Positions 12,801-22,712 of a stretch of 64,000 nucleotides of DNA are shown here, in pieces; within the stretch, counting starts at the first letter, position 1, and each line of letters opens with the position of its first letter. Made by a program: the position numbers and the translations under genes. Source of the stretch: Lineus longissimus (taxonomy: Eukaryota; Nemertea; Pilidiophora; Heteronemertea; Lineidae); NCBI RefSeq assembly GCF_910592395.1, contig NC_088318.1:2418001-2482000 (forward strand), in the 5' to 3' direction. The notes beneath the pieces are model-generated. The model was given only the letters and a program-made list of their open reading frames with translations. It ran no database searches and had not been told where the DNA came from.

Positions 12801-13507
12801 GACTTCCTAATCTAGCCAACCTGTCTCTTGCCAAAAGTCAGACAAAATGAGACAAGTTACAAAAATATATTTTTATCACGGTCACTTTCAAATTAATTTC
12901 CCAAATGTTTTGTGTTGGAAACAATCATTTCAAAACAAACAGATATATATAGTCACAGATGTAGATATTCGGAGGTAGTCTGTCATCCGTTCAACTCTTT
13001 TTCCTTCTTTTGCAGTCCATCATACCAAGAGAGGAAAGAACACGGCATCAAAAAGGGTGGCAGAAAGTGAGTTGTGATATTGGTTCATTCACTGTAACAG
13101 TATTTACCGGGACATGTCAATGTGACTATATCGGCCACGTGTTCAACAGTCACTCTAAGACTATTCATTGGTTCCAACCTGCGTGTGTAACCACCAGTCT
13201 GTGGATCAGTTTGTTATTGATGCCTTAGCCATCTCATTCAAAGGCCATGGGTTGACGGGAACTGTATTCATACCCTTCGAATATAATATATCACTGAATC
13301 GTCTATGATATCCTGTCGTCCAGTTCAGATATCAGACTACTGTCTGCTCCGGTCCTAGGCAAGTCTACTGCTCGGGGCAGAGTGATTGGTCTCCTGTTGA
13401 AAGTTGTCCCTGCATTCCATCTCCATCCTTCTCTTCCACTGTTGGTGCCTGAGAACATGTATATTAACTTGTTTTTCTTGTTGCATTGCAGGTTCAAGAA
13501 GAGATGA
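3873..13507 (+). CDS. DDX27: DDX27 (Drs1-type) DEAD-box RNA helicase, complete, 18 exons
   Basis: Exons: 3873-3959, 6193-6279, 6640-6756, 7353-7446, 7653-7717, 8014-8103, 8305-8410, 8679-9003, 9319-9418, 9765-9906, 10320-10555, 10887-11064, 11449-11655, 11899-11969, 12223-12331, 12639-12744, 13016-13066, 13492-13507. All phases agree and give 728 aa (human about 770-800). Exon 1 encodes the N-terminal [11 protein letters not shown] block typical of DDX27. Helicase motifs: Q-motif Gln at about 194, ARTGSGKT 211-218, PTREL 246-250, TPGR 295-298, DEAD 320-323, SAT 351-353, ARGLD 473-477, HRVGRTAR 498-505. A Lys/Glu-rich N-terminal arm and a basic C-terminal tail follow the family pattern; KELTNTNK near the end is a DDX27 signature. 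DDX27/Drs1 is a nucleolar ATPase needed for large-subunit rRNA processing. All catalytic residues are intact. Intron 1 hosts a DNA transposon; introns 2 and 3 host MITEs. Confidence 0.96.
4076..4289 (+). repeat. Left inverted arm, TTTCGCTACATG repeats
   Basis: The arm starts near CTGTTTCGCTGCATT and ends with GGGTGGAGTCATTATTTTT. It contains about nine spaced copies of TTTCGYTACATG or close variants. Reading frames across it are artefacts of the repeat (recurring SFRYM/RFATW peptides). It is the reverse complement of 5254-5493 apart from one missing unit of about 22 bp. Confidence 0.9.
4653..4901 (-). pseudogene. SGNH/GDSL-hydrolase-like C-terminal fragment inside the transposon
   Basis: An 82-codon minus-strand frame ends with [20 protein letters not shown]. 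This matches the final block of SGNH hydrolases, in which the catalytic Asp and His lie in a D-G-x-H-L motif followed by 'G...LA..l'. The preceding [20 protein letters not shown] also fits the helix and strand that normally come before it. The N-terminal Ser (GDS) and Gly/Asn blocks are not present in this frame, so it is a fragment or a decayed cargo gene. It is unclear whether it was part of an autonomous ancestor or was captured from the host. Confidence 0.55.
5140..5161. repeat. (GAT)n microsatellite
   Basis: A run of about seven GAT/ATG triplets lies in the interior of the inverted-repeat element, next to the right arm. Confidence 0.9.
5254..5493 (-). repeat. Right inverted arm, one unit longer than the left
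   Basis: Read on the minus strand this matches the left arm almost base for base. It has one additional unit (GGGTGGAGTCG plus TTTCGCGACAT) after the shared GGAGGACG segment. The length difference suggests gain or loss of a unit by slippage or unequal pairing after the arms were formed. Confidence 0.9.
6294..6472 (-). mobile_element. MITE family 1 copy (DDX27 intron 2)
   Basis: TACAGTAGATTG..., GTCCTTAATAGAGAGG and CCAATTTGGGACC match, in reverse orientation, the copies at 22041-22222 and 34801-34982. The ends CAGT...ACTG flanked by TA fit a pogo/Tc1-like non-autonomous element. This copy is more diverged than those two. Confidence 0.75.
6782..6970. mobile_element. MITE family 2 copy, palindromic (DDX27 intron 3)
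   Basis: The ends form a long inverted repeat: GTCACAGCAAAACCAG at the left and CTGGTTTTGCTGTGAC at the right, extended by GCATGTTGC / GCAACATGC and by outer TGTRACC-type bases. The total is about 190 bp with no coding capacity. A second copy lies at 59470-59632. Confidence 0.85.
9529..9631. mobile_element. MITE family 3, degenerate copy (DDX27 intron 9)
   Basis: TAAGGAAAGGTGATACAATATA at 9529 and the inverted TGCCACTGTTACCTTT near 9592-9607 form one imperfect element. A further direct copy of the end, TAAGGTATGATGGTACAATT, follows at 9609. The same end sequence bounds the better-preserved element at 57819-57919. Confidence 0.55.
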
Positions 13508-14290
13508 TCACATTTTCACAAGAAATAGGACTAAAATATCGAAAATAGAAAAGCGTATGTTGACTGGGACTCACTGCCATACTTTGTCCAGTTAGCTTCA
13601 AGTCGAGGAAAAATTTCTGTGATGTTCAAAAACTTGACATTTAAGTGATTGAAATCAACTCGTGATTGGTTCCACTTTAAATTAGTCTCTGCCAGTTGCA
13701 ACTGGCCATATTCATGATCTGTCGGACTGACTTTTACTTAGCACAAATATTCAATGGAATAGGGGACTTGATTGTGCAACTGGTGTTTTCCGGAGGAGGA
13801 CATATTCATGCTATGGTGCGCCACTGGACTCCCTGATACAAATACAAAGTAGGTTGTGCCTCTGTTGGTCTCAACCTGGTTAGGTAATGAGGGCAGAAAA
13901 GACATTCAGGAAAGTTCTGCACAACCACGAACTAGGTTGTGCCTCTATTTGTCCCTACCTGGTGAAGACATGTTAGCATGTTTGAGCTATTCGGGGACGT
14001 TCTGTATGACCATGAATTGGGTTGTGACTCTGTCTCTACATGGGTTGTGGCTCCGTCTCTACCTTGTTAAGACATAAGAGCACCTGTTCAGGGAGGTTGT
14101 GCATAACCATGTTGGTGTCACTGGTCTGGAAGTGGATCAGGATTGTTTCACTGCTTAAGACACATTCAGAAAAATGGTAGAAATGGACAACCATGCTGCA
14201 ACATTAAAAGGACGACATGAGGTCCTGTACTTGTCTCACTACTAGTGATACTCACTGGATAAGTGTGAATGAAATAAACGAATTCTATAA
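13508..14290 (+). other. DDX27: DDX27 3' UTR with poly(A) signal
   Basis: The sequence after the TGA at 13505-13507 contains no further exon. AATAAA at 14273-14278 is the first canonical poly(A) signal downstream, giving a 3' UTR of about 780 nt. It contains an imperfect tandem repeat (13850-14110). Confidence 0.6.
13850..14110. repeat. Imperfect tandem repeat of about 82 bp in the DDX27 3' UTR
   Basis: Units start with GGTTGTGCCTCTGTT near 13852 and 13934, with a diverged, partly duplicated unit from about 14018. Each has a TCTACCTGGTTAAGACAT-like middle. Units share GGTTGTG with the large array downstream. Confidence 0.6.
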
Positions 14291-14749
14291 ATTCCTTGTT
14301 TCTCTGTGTATCACATCCAACATAAAGCCTCTCCACACCTACTTACTGGTTGTGATGTCTTCTCTTCAAATCTGACCAAGAACCCTAACTGCTTTGGCCC
14401 TTTTGTCTCTCATAATCTGCAACTGAGAAGACAAGGAAGATGCCATTCAGTATAGACTCTGGACAATGAGGACTTTAGGACATAAAGAAATGCTTAAATG
14501 TCTTTGCCATTTATGGCCTGCACAATGGGATGGAACTTGGATGAATGTGCTAGAACAAGATCCTTGCCCAGCCAACGACTTCATGATACTTGACAAGTCT
14601 CCAGGTTGTGGTCACGTCTTGCATCCATTGACCACAGGACATCAAACCCTACCCAGGTAGGACACATTCCTTGAGGGAAAAACATAAGATATTCTCTAGT
14701 TCATACATGCCATCCCTACCCAAACAACGATGGACTACTATCCTAAGCT
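14291..14749. other. Spacer between DDX27 and the large array
   Basis: About 460 bp in which I see no gene, MITE or tandem repeat. A 64-codon plus-strand frame (14466-14660) has no recognisable motif and no splice context. Confidence 0.4.
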
Positions 14750-15759
14750 GGAAACGTTTGGTGGTCCTGATTGTGACTGAATTGACAGGTCGTCTGTAAC
14801 GATGTAACAGCGAATCCTGTTCCCTGGAGCAAAAAACGCCATGTCGTGTCCTGATTGTGACCGATTTGGTGGTTGTCTGCACACCTCTAACTGTGAATGC
14901 TATTCTACAGCACAATTGTCTGATTGTCCTGGCTGTGACCAAGGCTAAAGGTCCGTGAAACAATGCATCATATGAACACAGAAGAGGCGACTGCCTTCCT
15001 TTGTATTAGGACAGGCCACCTCAAGAGGATGAACATGACCTAGTCCGTAAGGCAAGGTAAACGGTGAAGAGGACGATGCTGGACTCGTTGGATAGATGCT
15101 ATAGCCCACGATGCAGAGAGCGCTGGAGTTGCATGAGAGGACGTGTTGACATGGTCGGCTAAGGACTGTATTGCCTGGAGGGATGTGCTGGCAAACTTGT
15201 CATAGAAATGTCAAGTTGCAGGCGGGAGTGAGTAAGCTGGGGCAGATGTCCGACTGTCCTGATGTGACTGAATTGACAGGTTGTCTGTACCCGTGTAACA
15301 GCGAATCCTATGCCCTGGAGCAAAAAACGCCATGTCGTGTCCTGATTGTGACCGATTTGGTGGTTGTCTGCACACGTCTAACTGTGAATGCTATTCTACA
15401 GCACAATTGTCTGATTGTCCTGACTGTGATCCCTTGTCCGTGAAACAAGGGATCATACGGACACAGAAGAGGCGACTTCCTTCTTTCGTCTTAAGATGGA
15501 CACTGGAGACTAAAAGCCCACCTCAAGAGGATGAACATGGCCAAGTCTGGACGGGGAGGCACACGGTGAAGAGGACGATACCTGACTCGTTGGATAGATG
15601 CTATAGCCCACGATGCAGAGACCACTAGAGGTGCATGAGAGGACGTGTTGACATGGTCGGCTCATGACTGTATTGCCTAGAGGGATGTGCTGGCAAACTT
15701 GTCATAGAAATGTCAAGTTTCAGGAGTGAGTGAGTGAGCGAGTGAGTGAGTGAGTCTGG

Positions 15760-15850
15760 AAGGTGCCAGTGCACCACATCAGATCAGACACCAGAGCACA
15801 TGATCCAAAATGCCCACTCTTGGACCTCGAGAGACTGGCCACATGGCCTT
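15760..15850 (+). pseudogene. Remnant of a non-LTR retrotransposon C-terminus (copy 1 of 3)
   Basis: The segment CATCAGATCAGACACCAGAG to GACTGGCCACATGGCC recurs at about 16144-16218 and 16818-16900. In the best copy it reads CDTSDQTPEHVIQDAPL followed by ERLATWP. This resembles the 'C..-.. TPEH(V/I)L..CPL ... WP' tail found after the RT/RNase H region of many invertebrate non-LTR elements. The expected last Cys is replaced by Ala-Pro. All copies are short and decayed. Confidence 0.45.
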
Positions 15851-16143
15851 ACGGTGCATTAATGAAGACAAGAGGCGACTACCTTCTTTCGTCTTAGGAC
15901 AGGCCACTGCAGACTCAAGAGGATGAACATGGCCAAGTCTGGACGGGGAGGCACACGGTGAAGAGGACGATACCGGACTCGTTGAATAGATGCTATAGCC
16001 CACGTTGCAGAGAGCGCCGGAGTTGCATGAGAGGACGTGTTGACATGGTCGACTCACGACTGTATTGCCTAGAGGGATGTGCTGGCAAACTTGTCATAGA
16101 AATGTTACAGCAGTGAGTGAGTCAGTCCGAAAGATGCTAGTGC

Positions 16144-16218
16144 TACACATCAGATCGGGACCTGATCACATTCTCAAAATCTCACTCTTGGACCTCGAGA
16201 GACTGGCCACATGGCCAT
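16144..16218 (+). pseudogene. Remnant of a non-LTR retrotransposon C-terminus (copy 2 of 3)
   Basis: A shorter and more diverged copy of the segment at 15760-15850. It shares CTCACTCTTGGACCTCGAGA and the following GACTGGCCACATGGCC. It lies inside the third-to-fourth block interval of the array, so it was amplified along with the block. Confidence 0.45.
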
Positions 16219-16560
16219 ACGGTGCATTAATGAAGACAAGAGGCGACTACCTTCTTTCGTCTTATTAGGACAGGCCACTGCAGACTCAAGAGGATGCACA
16301 TGGCCAAGTCTGGAAGGGGCCCACACGGTGAAGATGACGATACCGGACTCGTTGGATAGATGTTGTAGCCCACGATGCAGAGAGTGATGGAGTTGCAAGA
16401 GAGGTGTCGACACATATGCCTCAGGACCGTATTGTCTGGAGGGATGTGGTGGCTTAGTTGACATAGAAAGGTCTAGTTGCAGGCGTGAGTGAGTAAGCTG
16501 AAGCAGATGTCCGACTGTCCTGATTGTGACTAACATGGTAGGTCGTGCATGTCGATATAA

Positions 16561-17760
16561 CAGGGAATTATATCCCTGATTGTGACTGGATTGTGTGTCG
16601 TCTTTACCGGTGTAATTGGGAATACTTCCCCATGGAGTAAATGTCTGATTGTCCTGATTGTGATTGAATTGACTGGTCGTCTATACCCGTGTAACAGCAA
16701 ATCCTGTCCCCTGGAGTAAAAAAACGCCATGTCGTGTCCTGATTGTGACCGATTTGGTGGTTATCTGCACACATCTTACATGCGTGAGTGAGTGAGTGAG
16801 TCTTGAAGGTGCCAGTGTGCGACACATCAGATCAGACACCAGAGCATGTGATCCAGGATGCCCCACTCCGGGACACAGAGAGACTTGCCACATGGCCTTC
16901 ACGGTTTATCGATGAAGACAAAGCTCTGGGGATCAAGGGAGAAACAACTGACAACAGCCAGGTTTATAAGAGACATAGGTATAGCCAAAAAAGACAATTG
17001 AATGCTAAGAAGAAGAATATGTATCCCGTGGAGCAGTTGTCTGATTGTGACTAAAACAGTGTGGGTTGGCGTGATGGTGTAACAGGGAATCATATCCCTG
17101 GAGAATGTCTCATTGGCCTGATTGTGACTCAAACGGTGGGTCGTGCATCTCAGTGTAACAGGGAATTATATCCTCTCGAGCGAATGTCTTATTGTCCAGA
17201 TTGTGACGAAATGGTGGAAGTGCGTGTCGGTGTAACAGGGAATCATATCCTCTTGAGCGAATGTTTGATTGTCCAGATTGTGACGAAATGGTGGAAATGC
17301 GTGTCGGTGTGACAGGGAATCATATCCTCTTGAGCGAATGTTTGATTGTCCAGATTGTGACGAAATGGTGGAAGTGCGTGTCGGTGTAACAGGGAATCAT
17401 ATCCTCTTGAGCGAATGTTTGATTGTCCAGATTGTGACGAAATGGTGGAAGTGCGTGTCGGTGTAACAGGGAATCATATCCTCTTGAGCGAATGTTTGAT
17501 TGTCCAGATTGTGAAGGAATGGTGGAAGTGCGTGTCGGTGTAACAGGGAATCATATCCCCTTGTGTAGATGTCTGATTGAGACTAAAATGGTAGGTTGTG
17601 CATTTTGGTGTAACAGGGAATCATATCCCCTTGTGCAGATGTCCGATTGAGACTAAAATGGTATGTTGTGCGTGTCGGTGTAACAGGGAGTCATATCCCC
17701 TGGTGCAGACGTCCGATTGTCTCGTTTGTGGGTTGTGCATGTTGGTGTAACAGCCGGTGT
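16561..17760. repeat. Short-monomer satellite array, 67-77-bp units
   Basis: Monomers carry GTGTAACAGGGAATCATATC, then CCTGGAGCAGATGTC(C), then GATTGT..GATTGTGAC. From 17144 the units start at 17144, 17221, 17298, 17375, 17452 and 17529, exactly 77 bp apart and nearly identical. They then shorten to 70 bp (17599, 17669) and 67 bp (17736). Outside this core the units are more diverged. The period is not a multiple of three, so the many CPDCD-like peptides seen in translation are not a coding repeat. Confidence 0.9.
16785..16920 (+). pseudogene. Remnant of a non-LTR retrotransposon C-terminus (copy 3 of 3, best preserved)
   Basis: Preceded by a (GTGA)n run, this copy has an open frame with CDTSDQTPEHVIQDAPLRD, then ERLATWPSRFIDEDKALG. 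The Cys, the His of TPEH and the Trp-Pro pair are the recognisable tail residues. The frame continues only into array sequence, so no functional protein is expected. Confidence 0.5.
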
Positions 17761-17879
17761 AGAAGTTTAAAATGTCCTAGGATAGAATGCCCGGGAAACA
17801 AAGGATTCTATTATGCGCTTCAATCTCTGAGCTATTGACGGTCAGGGTCTCTATAGAACCAAATTGCAGAATACAATAT

Positions 17880-18730
17880 GGCCGGACACTTTTTCCAGGG
17901 GCATTTGTTACTGTTACACCGGTAATCATATCACTGGAGCAGATGTCCCACTGAGACAAAAATGCCGGGTTGTGCGCGCTGGTGTAACAGGGAAACAAAA
18001 GTCCCCTGGAGCAGATGTCCAATTGTGGTAATTGGTAATTGGTAATTGGTAATTTATTTGGCCAACATAATAATTAAAGTACATGTATGAGATTTTTAAC
18101 AGTGGAAATAACGGCCAGGGACACAGCCAAGATCAACAATTAGATCGCTTACGGCTGTGCCCCTGCTGAAACAGTGACTAAAACAGTGTCAGTTGTGCGT
18201 GTCTGGGTGACAGGGATTCATATCCCCTGGACCATGTGTCCAATTGTCCTGATTGTGACTTAAGTGATGGGTTGTGCGCACTGGTGTAACAGGGAATCAA
18301 AGTCCCCTGGAGCAGATGTCCAATTGTGACTAAAACAGTGTCAGTTGTGCGTGTCTGGGTGACAGGGATTCATATCCCCTGGATCATGTGTCCGATTGTC
18401 CTGATTGTGACTTAAGTGGTGGGTTGTGCGCACTGGTGTAACGGGGAATTAAAGTCCCCTGGAGAAGATGTCCAATTGTGACTTAAACAGTGTCAGTTGT
18501 GCGTGTCTGGGTGACAGGGATTCATATCCCCTGGATCATGTGTCCAATTGTCCTGATTGTGACTTAAGTGATGGGTTGTGCGCACTGGTGTAACAGGAAA
18601 TCAAAGTCCCCTGGAGCAGATGTCCAATTGTGACTAAAACAGTGTCAGTTGTGATCCACTGGATCATGCGTCCAAATGTCCTGATTGTGACTTAAGTGGT
18701 GGGTTGTGCGTGCCAGTGTAACAATGAATC
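17880..18730. repeat. 152-bp dimeric higher-order repeat
   Basis: Two monomer types alternate: one with ...GGGTGACAGGGATTCATATC and one with ...GTGTAACAGGGAATCAAAGT. The composite unit beginning CCCCTGGAGCAGATGTCC starts at 18003, 18304, 18456 and 18608. The last two spacings are exactly 152 bp. The first interval is 301 bp because of an inserted retroelement tail. Sequence identity between 152-bp units is clearly higher than between the two half-units. Confidence 0.85.
18028..18173 (-). mobile_element. Short 3' tail of a non-LTR retrotransposon or SINE in the satellite
   Basis: A segment foreign to the array interrupts one 152-bp unit. On the minus strand it starts GCACAGCCGTAAGCGATC and ends in a tandem AATTACC tail (about four units), the form of 3' tail seen in several non-LTR retroelement clades. 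GTG borders it on both sides (18025-18027 and 18174-18176). The net excess over the 152-bp period is 149 bp, which equals the 146-bp insert plus a 3-bp duplication. Confidence 0.65.
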
Positions 18731-19323
18731 GTTCATGGTATTGGCAGTACACTTGCAAACACCTTGAACATCATCATAATATCAGGGAGAAAACAGATGA
18801 TTTCACTATTATACATTTTATTTTGTGAACTCAAAATATATAGAGAGAGAAGGTAACTTTAGTGTACAAATAATCAGCAACAGGAAATATTTTAAGACCT
18901 TCTTGTGATCTTGCATAATGTCAAAACACCATCAACAATGTCAGGAAGAAATACATTTAACACCCTCTGGGCTGAGCTTTTCTTTTTTTAAGGAACTATA
19001 TGCCCACAAGTATAAGAAACATTCCAGAGAAGCATTTACTTTATCTCTCTGCACAATTTTATCATTTTTTTCAGCAATTTAATGTTGTTTCTCGAACTAT
19101 TTTCAGCCCAGAAGGCGCAGGCATTAACCAGCAGTATTTTCAAAGCCGGACGGTTTTCCTTACATCTACTAATTCTTCAGACAAATATTTTTATCAAAAT
19201 CTGAGTGCAAAACAAACAATATAGAGCAGCACATTAAGTGAAATGGTTATAAAACGGTTGATTTTTCAAAATTGACATGCATGTTTTTAAACACATGTAA
19301 ATTTCCTTTTTGTTGTAGAAACA

Positions 19324-19343
19324 AGTACAGTACAGTACAGTAC
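19324..19343. repeat. (AGTAC)n microsatellite
   Basis: Four tandem AGTAC units followed by an imperfect one. Confidence 0.85.
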
Positions 19344-22040
19344 GAGTACAGACCTCTGCGCTACCTCTCACAATGAACGATCACCCAATACACCTGAGGA
19401 CTTGGGGAGTGCATGATAAGCATATTACAAGCCTCAACATCAGTATCTCCTGATTATACTGATTCAGAGCCTATGAACTAAATGTGAATAGCTGCATCTC
19501 AGCCCAGAATCAGTATATTCATGATACAGATGTCATAAACGAAGAACTGGAGACAGATATTTGAACTGATTATCATAAACAAAATCACTATTCGTTAAAT
19601 AAGGAAATCAGGTCAACTTCTCTTGACTTTAAAGGGGTATGCTATTCGTAATGACTGGTGGCCTGGGAAAATAGAAACGCAGTTAAACACAATGCCATAG
19701 TGCAGTTGTTATCCATACGTGTTGCTGAAGTATTGGTATGCCTATCTACACAACAGCAATGCTGAAATTTACATTCAGTATGTATTCATGCAATTGGACA
19801 TTTTCAAATTCAATTAGCAATTTCAAATTTTTCACAAACGGCGTAGGCCTTTAAATTCGTCAAATTTGTGCTCAGATACTACAAGACAGGACTAGATTGT
19901 CGTTCTACAACTGTAACAGCGGTACTTGTGGGAGGTTTATATTCGGAGGGCCATCAAAACCCTTTTGTGGCTTTCTATAAATCCCCCTGCCGAAATGGCC
20001 TATTAGTTCAGAGATGACCATTACACTGGCTAACTTCAGAACTAGTGGGGCAGCAGACCTTTTATCAGGCACCACAGCTAACAGTCCCAGTTGGTTAACA
20101 CACAGTACTTGGTTGTTGCTCTACACATTTAGTGTAGACAGCGAGAATCTACAAAATGCCACAAAATGTTTTGTTCAAGAGAAAATCTACATTGTGCTTT
20201 TACTCAACAGAGGATGCAAGAGGCCTCAGCAGTGACTTTGACAGAAATTTCAGTTTACAAAAGAGAATTGTTTAGGATAAAGGTATCTACTTAGGACATT
20301 CAGAGAACATTTGAAGAGCAGCAAAATCCACTTCAAATATTCTCATGGGAGGTTCTGGGTATCCACCATTTCAAAACTGACAAGTTATGAAGTATTTAAA
20401 ATCAAACTGACCATCAATGTTGCCATAATCATTATGAATCATAAAATACAATTTGCAGGGCCACCATAGATTGAGAAATGCACCAAAATATTGAAACCGA
20501 GTGTTCCCCTGTCAATGCAGGTATTTCACCTGTCCCATGGATTCCTTGAAGTTTCAGCCAAAAAATGCACTTCGAATTTGAGACTTGACTTTGCCAGCCG
20601 AAGGGTTTGAAAATGCGTTACTCAAGAAAACGGGGAATCTGCACATACGTGGCAAGGATGCCAAATATTAAGAATATTAGTTCTCGATAATTGAGAGAAA
20701 GTAGTCCCTCAATCTATGGTGAATGAACTTGCACATCTGCAAACGATAATCCGACATTCAACAGGAAAATATAATCTCATACACTATACATGTACAAAAC
20801 TCAAATATATCGACAATGTATTGAACAATCGATAAAAATTAAATACAAAATCAACCAACTAAACTTTAATTACTTTTAATACATATATTTATAGCCTTCG
20901 CGACTATGTACACTATGTACATACATGTATATAGTAGATCATGAGACTGTGACAAAACTGATTTTTTTAAAAACTAAAACTTGTATTGTAGCCCTGAATG
21001 AAGCTTAGTATGATGACTTCAATCTATGACAACCCATTAAATGTACCCCGCATGATCCAGAAACCACTTGTTCATTGGATCAAAACTTGCGGGCTTACTC
21101 AACAATTACAAACGAACATGTCGAAAGAGCGAAAACCTTCAGGACGACACAAGTCCTCTGTAAAAAGTGTCAGTTTTGTTGAACCTTTTTAACAACCACA
21201 CAAACTAAAAAAATCTCCCGCAATATCGTTACTTTCATAAGTACAATAATTTCCATCAGATTATTTTTACTGGTGATCCAAAAATATAAGTATGGCTCTA
21301 AAATTGGAAATTTTATGGACATCACCCTGTAGAAATATACCTAATAAGGCTCAGATAAATGGTGATCACACTGTAGTTGGTTAGTCTATGGAACAAGTGC
21401 TTTGGTTTCCTCCGGAGTACTTGAGCCGGTCAGGTATATCAACCCAAGTGCATCGTTAACCTCTTGAAATTCTTTATCTAAATTTAACGAAGACATTACT
21501 GTCACGAAAACAGCAGGCTATTATTTTAAGATGTGCTTTACCGTGAAATGCCATCGACAATAAAAAGTTGTCTCAAAAGGTATAAAATCGTACAGGTGCA
21601 CCTGTGCACAGTATTATAAAACGGTCGATAGTCGATAAGATTAATCTCTAATGGTTATCGCGTTGACCTTGGCTGCATTGTGTCGGCAGGAAATATTTTA
21701 TAGAGGCCTAACTAAAGTACATTTTAGGCCTATCAAATAAATAAATCTTCTGGTCAGATTATCCATGTAAATAACAACAAAGACCCCAAGCTCCCTGATA
21801 AAGAGCGTCCTGTTTCGTGAATCTATCTTCCTGTCATGGTGTAAGTTATCCATAGGCCGGGTTGAAAAAGGATTCATGTCCCATCCGACATGTCTCCTTC
21901 GTGACGTTTCCTGTCATGCTAGGAAACACACATACATAGTCATATTCACGTAATATGAATCCTATGCAACTCGCTCTTTGGAAATGAAATGACATACTAC
22001 AAGTGATCACATGAACTTAATGTAAACCCATGTGTACATG

Positions 22041-22222
22041 TACAGTAGAACCTCCCTTAGCGGACACCTCTCTATTAAGGACACCCTCTCTATTAAGGAC
22101 ACTAGTTTTGGTCCCGAATTGGTTGTTACCATTCAATTTGACCTCTCTAATCAGGACACCTCTCTATTAAGGATAGCACTTGTCACTCCCCAGGGTGTCC
22201 TCAATAGAGAGGTTCTACTGTA
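22041..22222 (+). mobile_element. MITE family 1, well-preserved copy (PSKH1 3' side)
   Basis: Begins TACAGTAGAACCTCCC and ends GGTTCTACTGTA, so the terminal inverted repeat is about 13 bp with TA at both borders. Inside are GTTTTGGTCCCGAATTGG and repeated TCTCTATTAAGGACA. It is the same length (182 bp) as the copy at 34801. Ends and TA target fit pogo/Tc1-mariner MITEs. It has no coding capacity. Confidence 0.88.
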
Positions 22223-22712
22223 TATCATTTATAGCGCCTCGTTTTAAAGATATGACTCTAGCACAGATTTCTTACAAATATTTTCCAGTGAGCATTACAA
22301 ACTATACAGAATAATGCTGTACACGAAACCGAACATAATGCCCATGCAAGTCCTCCACTTTCGAAATGACATGTTGATGCTTCCGTCCGTGAAACCCACA
22401 ATGCACTGCCTTGAAATATATCACAAGAACCATGATTTCTCAGTTACGGACAAAAATTTACCACAGAAACTTGTACGAGTTGTTCAAACCACTGTTGTGT
22501 TATCATGCCACCAGGCATGGTGTTACCAGGCTTCATTAGCAACTATGGAAACCTTAGCAACAGCAGTATTGCCATGACAACCCTTAGCAACTAATTATAG
22601 CACTGATGATGTTGTCATGACACCACTTAGCAACTGTCACTGTAACTTAGCGACAATGCCATCGCTATGACAACCCTGAATATGCAAATGAACTAGCATC
22701 GTCAGCGGACGT

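Larger units (their letters stand above)
14750..16560. repeat. Long-block tandem array with retroelement-derived segments
   Basis: A block containing GATAGATGCTATAGCCCACG and the adjoining GGATGTGCTGGCAAACTTGT recurs four times; the GTTGGATAG start lies at 15087, 15589, 15981 and 16351 (spacings 502, 392, 370). The blocks alternate with GTGA microsatellite runs and with CCTGATTGTGAC/GTGTAACAGGGAAT segments that belong to the short-monomer array. The array is therefore composite: several unrelated sequences were amplified together. No intact coding frame spans a block. Confidence 0.8.
18731..22712 (-). other. PSKH1 downstream region, probably long 3' UTR
   Basis: AT-rich sequence without a recognisable gene between the satellite and the PSKH1 stop codon. 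TTTATT at about 18807-18812 gives an AATAAA signal on the minus strand, so a 3' UTR of up to 3.9 kb is possible but unproved. It contains an (AGTAC)n run at 19324-19343 and a MITE at 22041-22222. The small frames in it have no domain features. Confidence 0.35.

Noticed and set aside
14750-18730. CRISPR-like array or a Cys-rich (CPDCD) repeat protein
   Set aside because: The sequence is eukaryotic, spacers are not unique, and the 77-bp and 152-bp periods are not multiples of three. Stops interrupt every frame.
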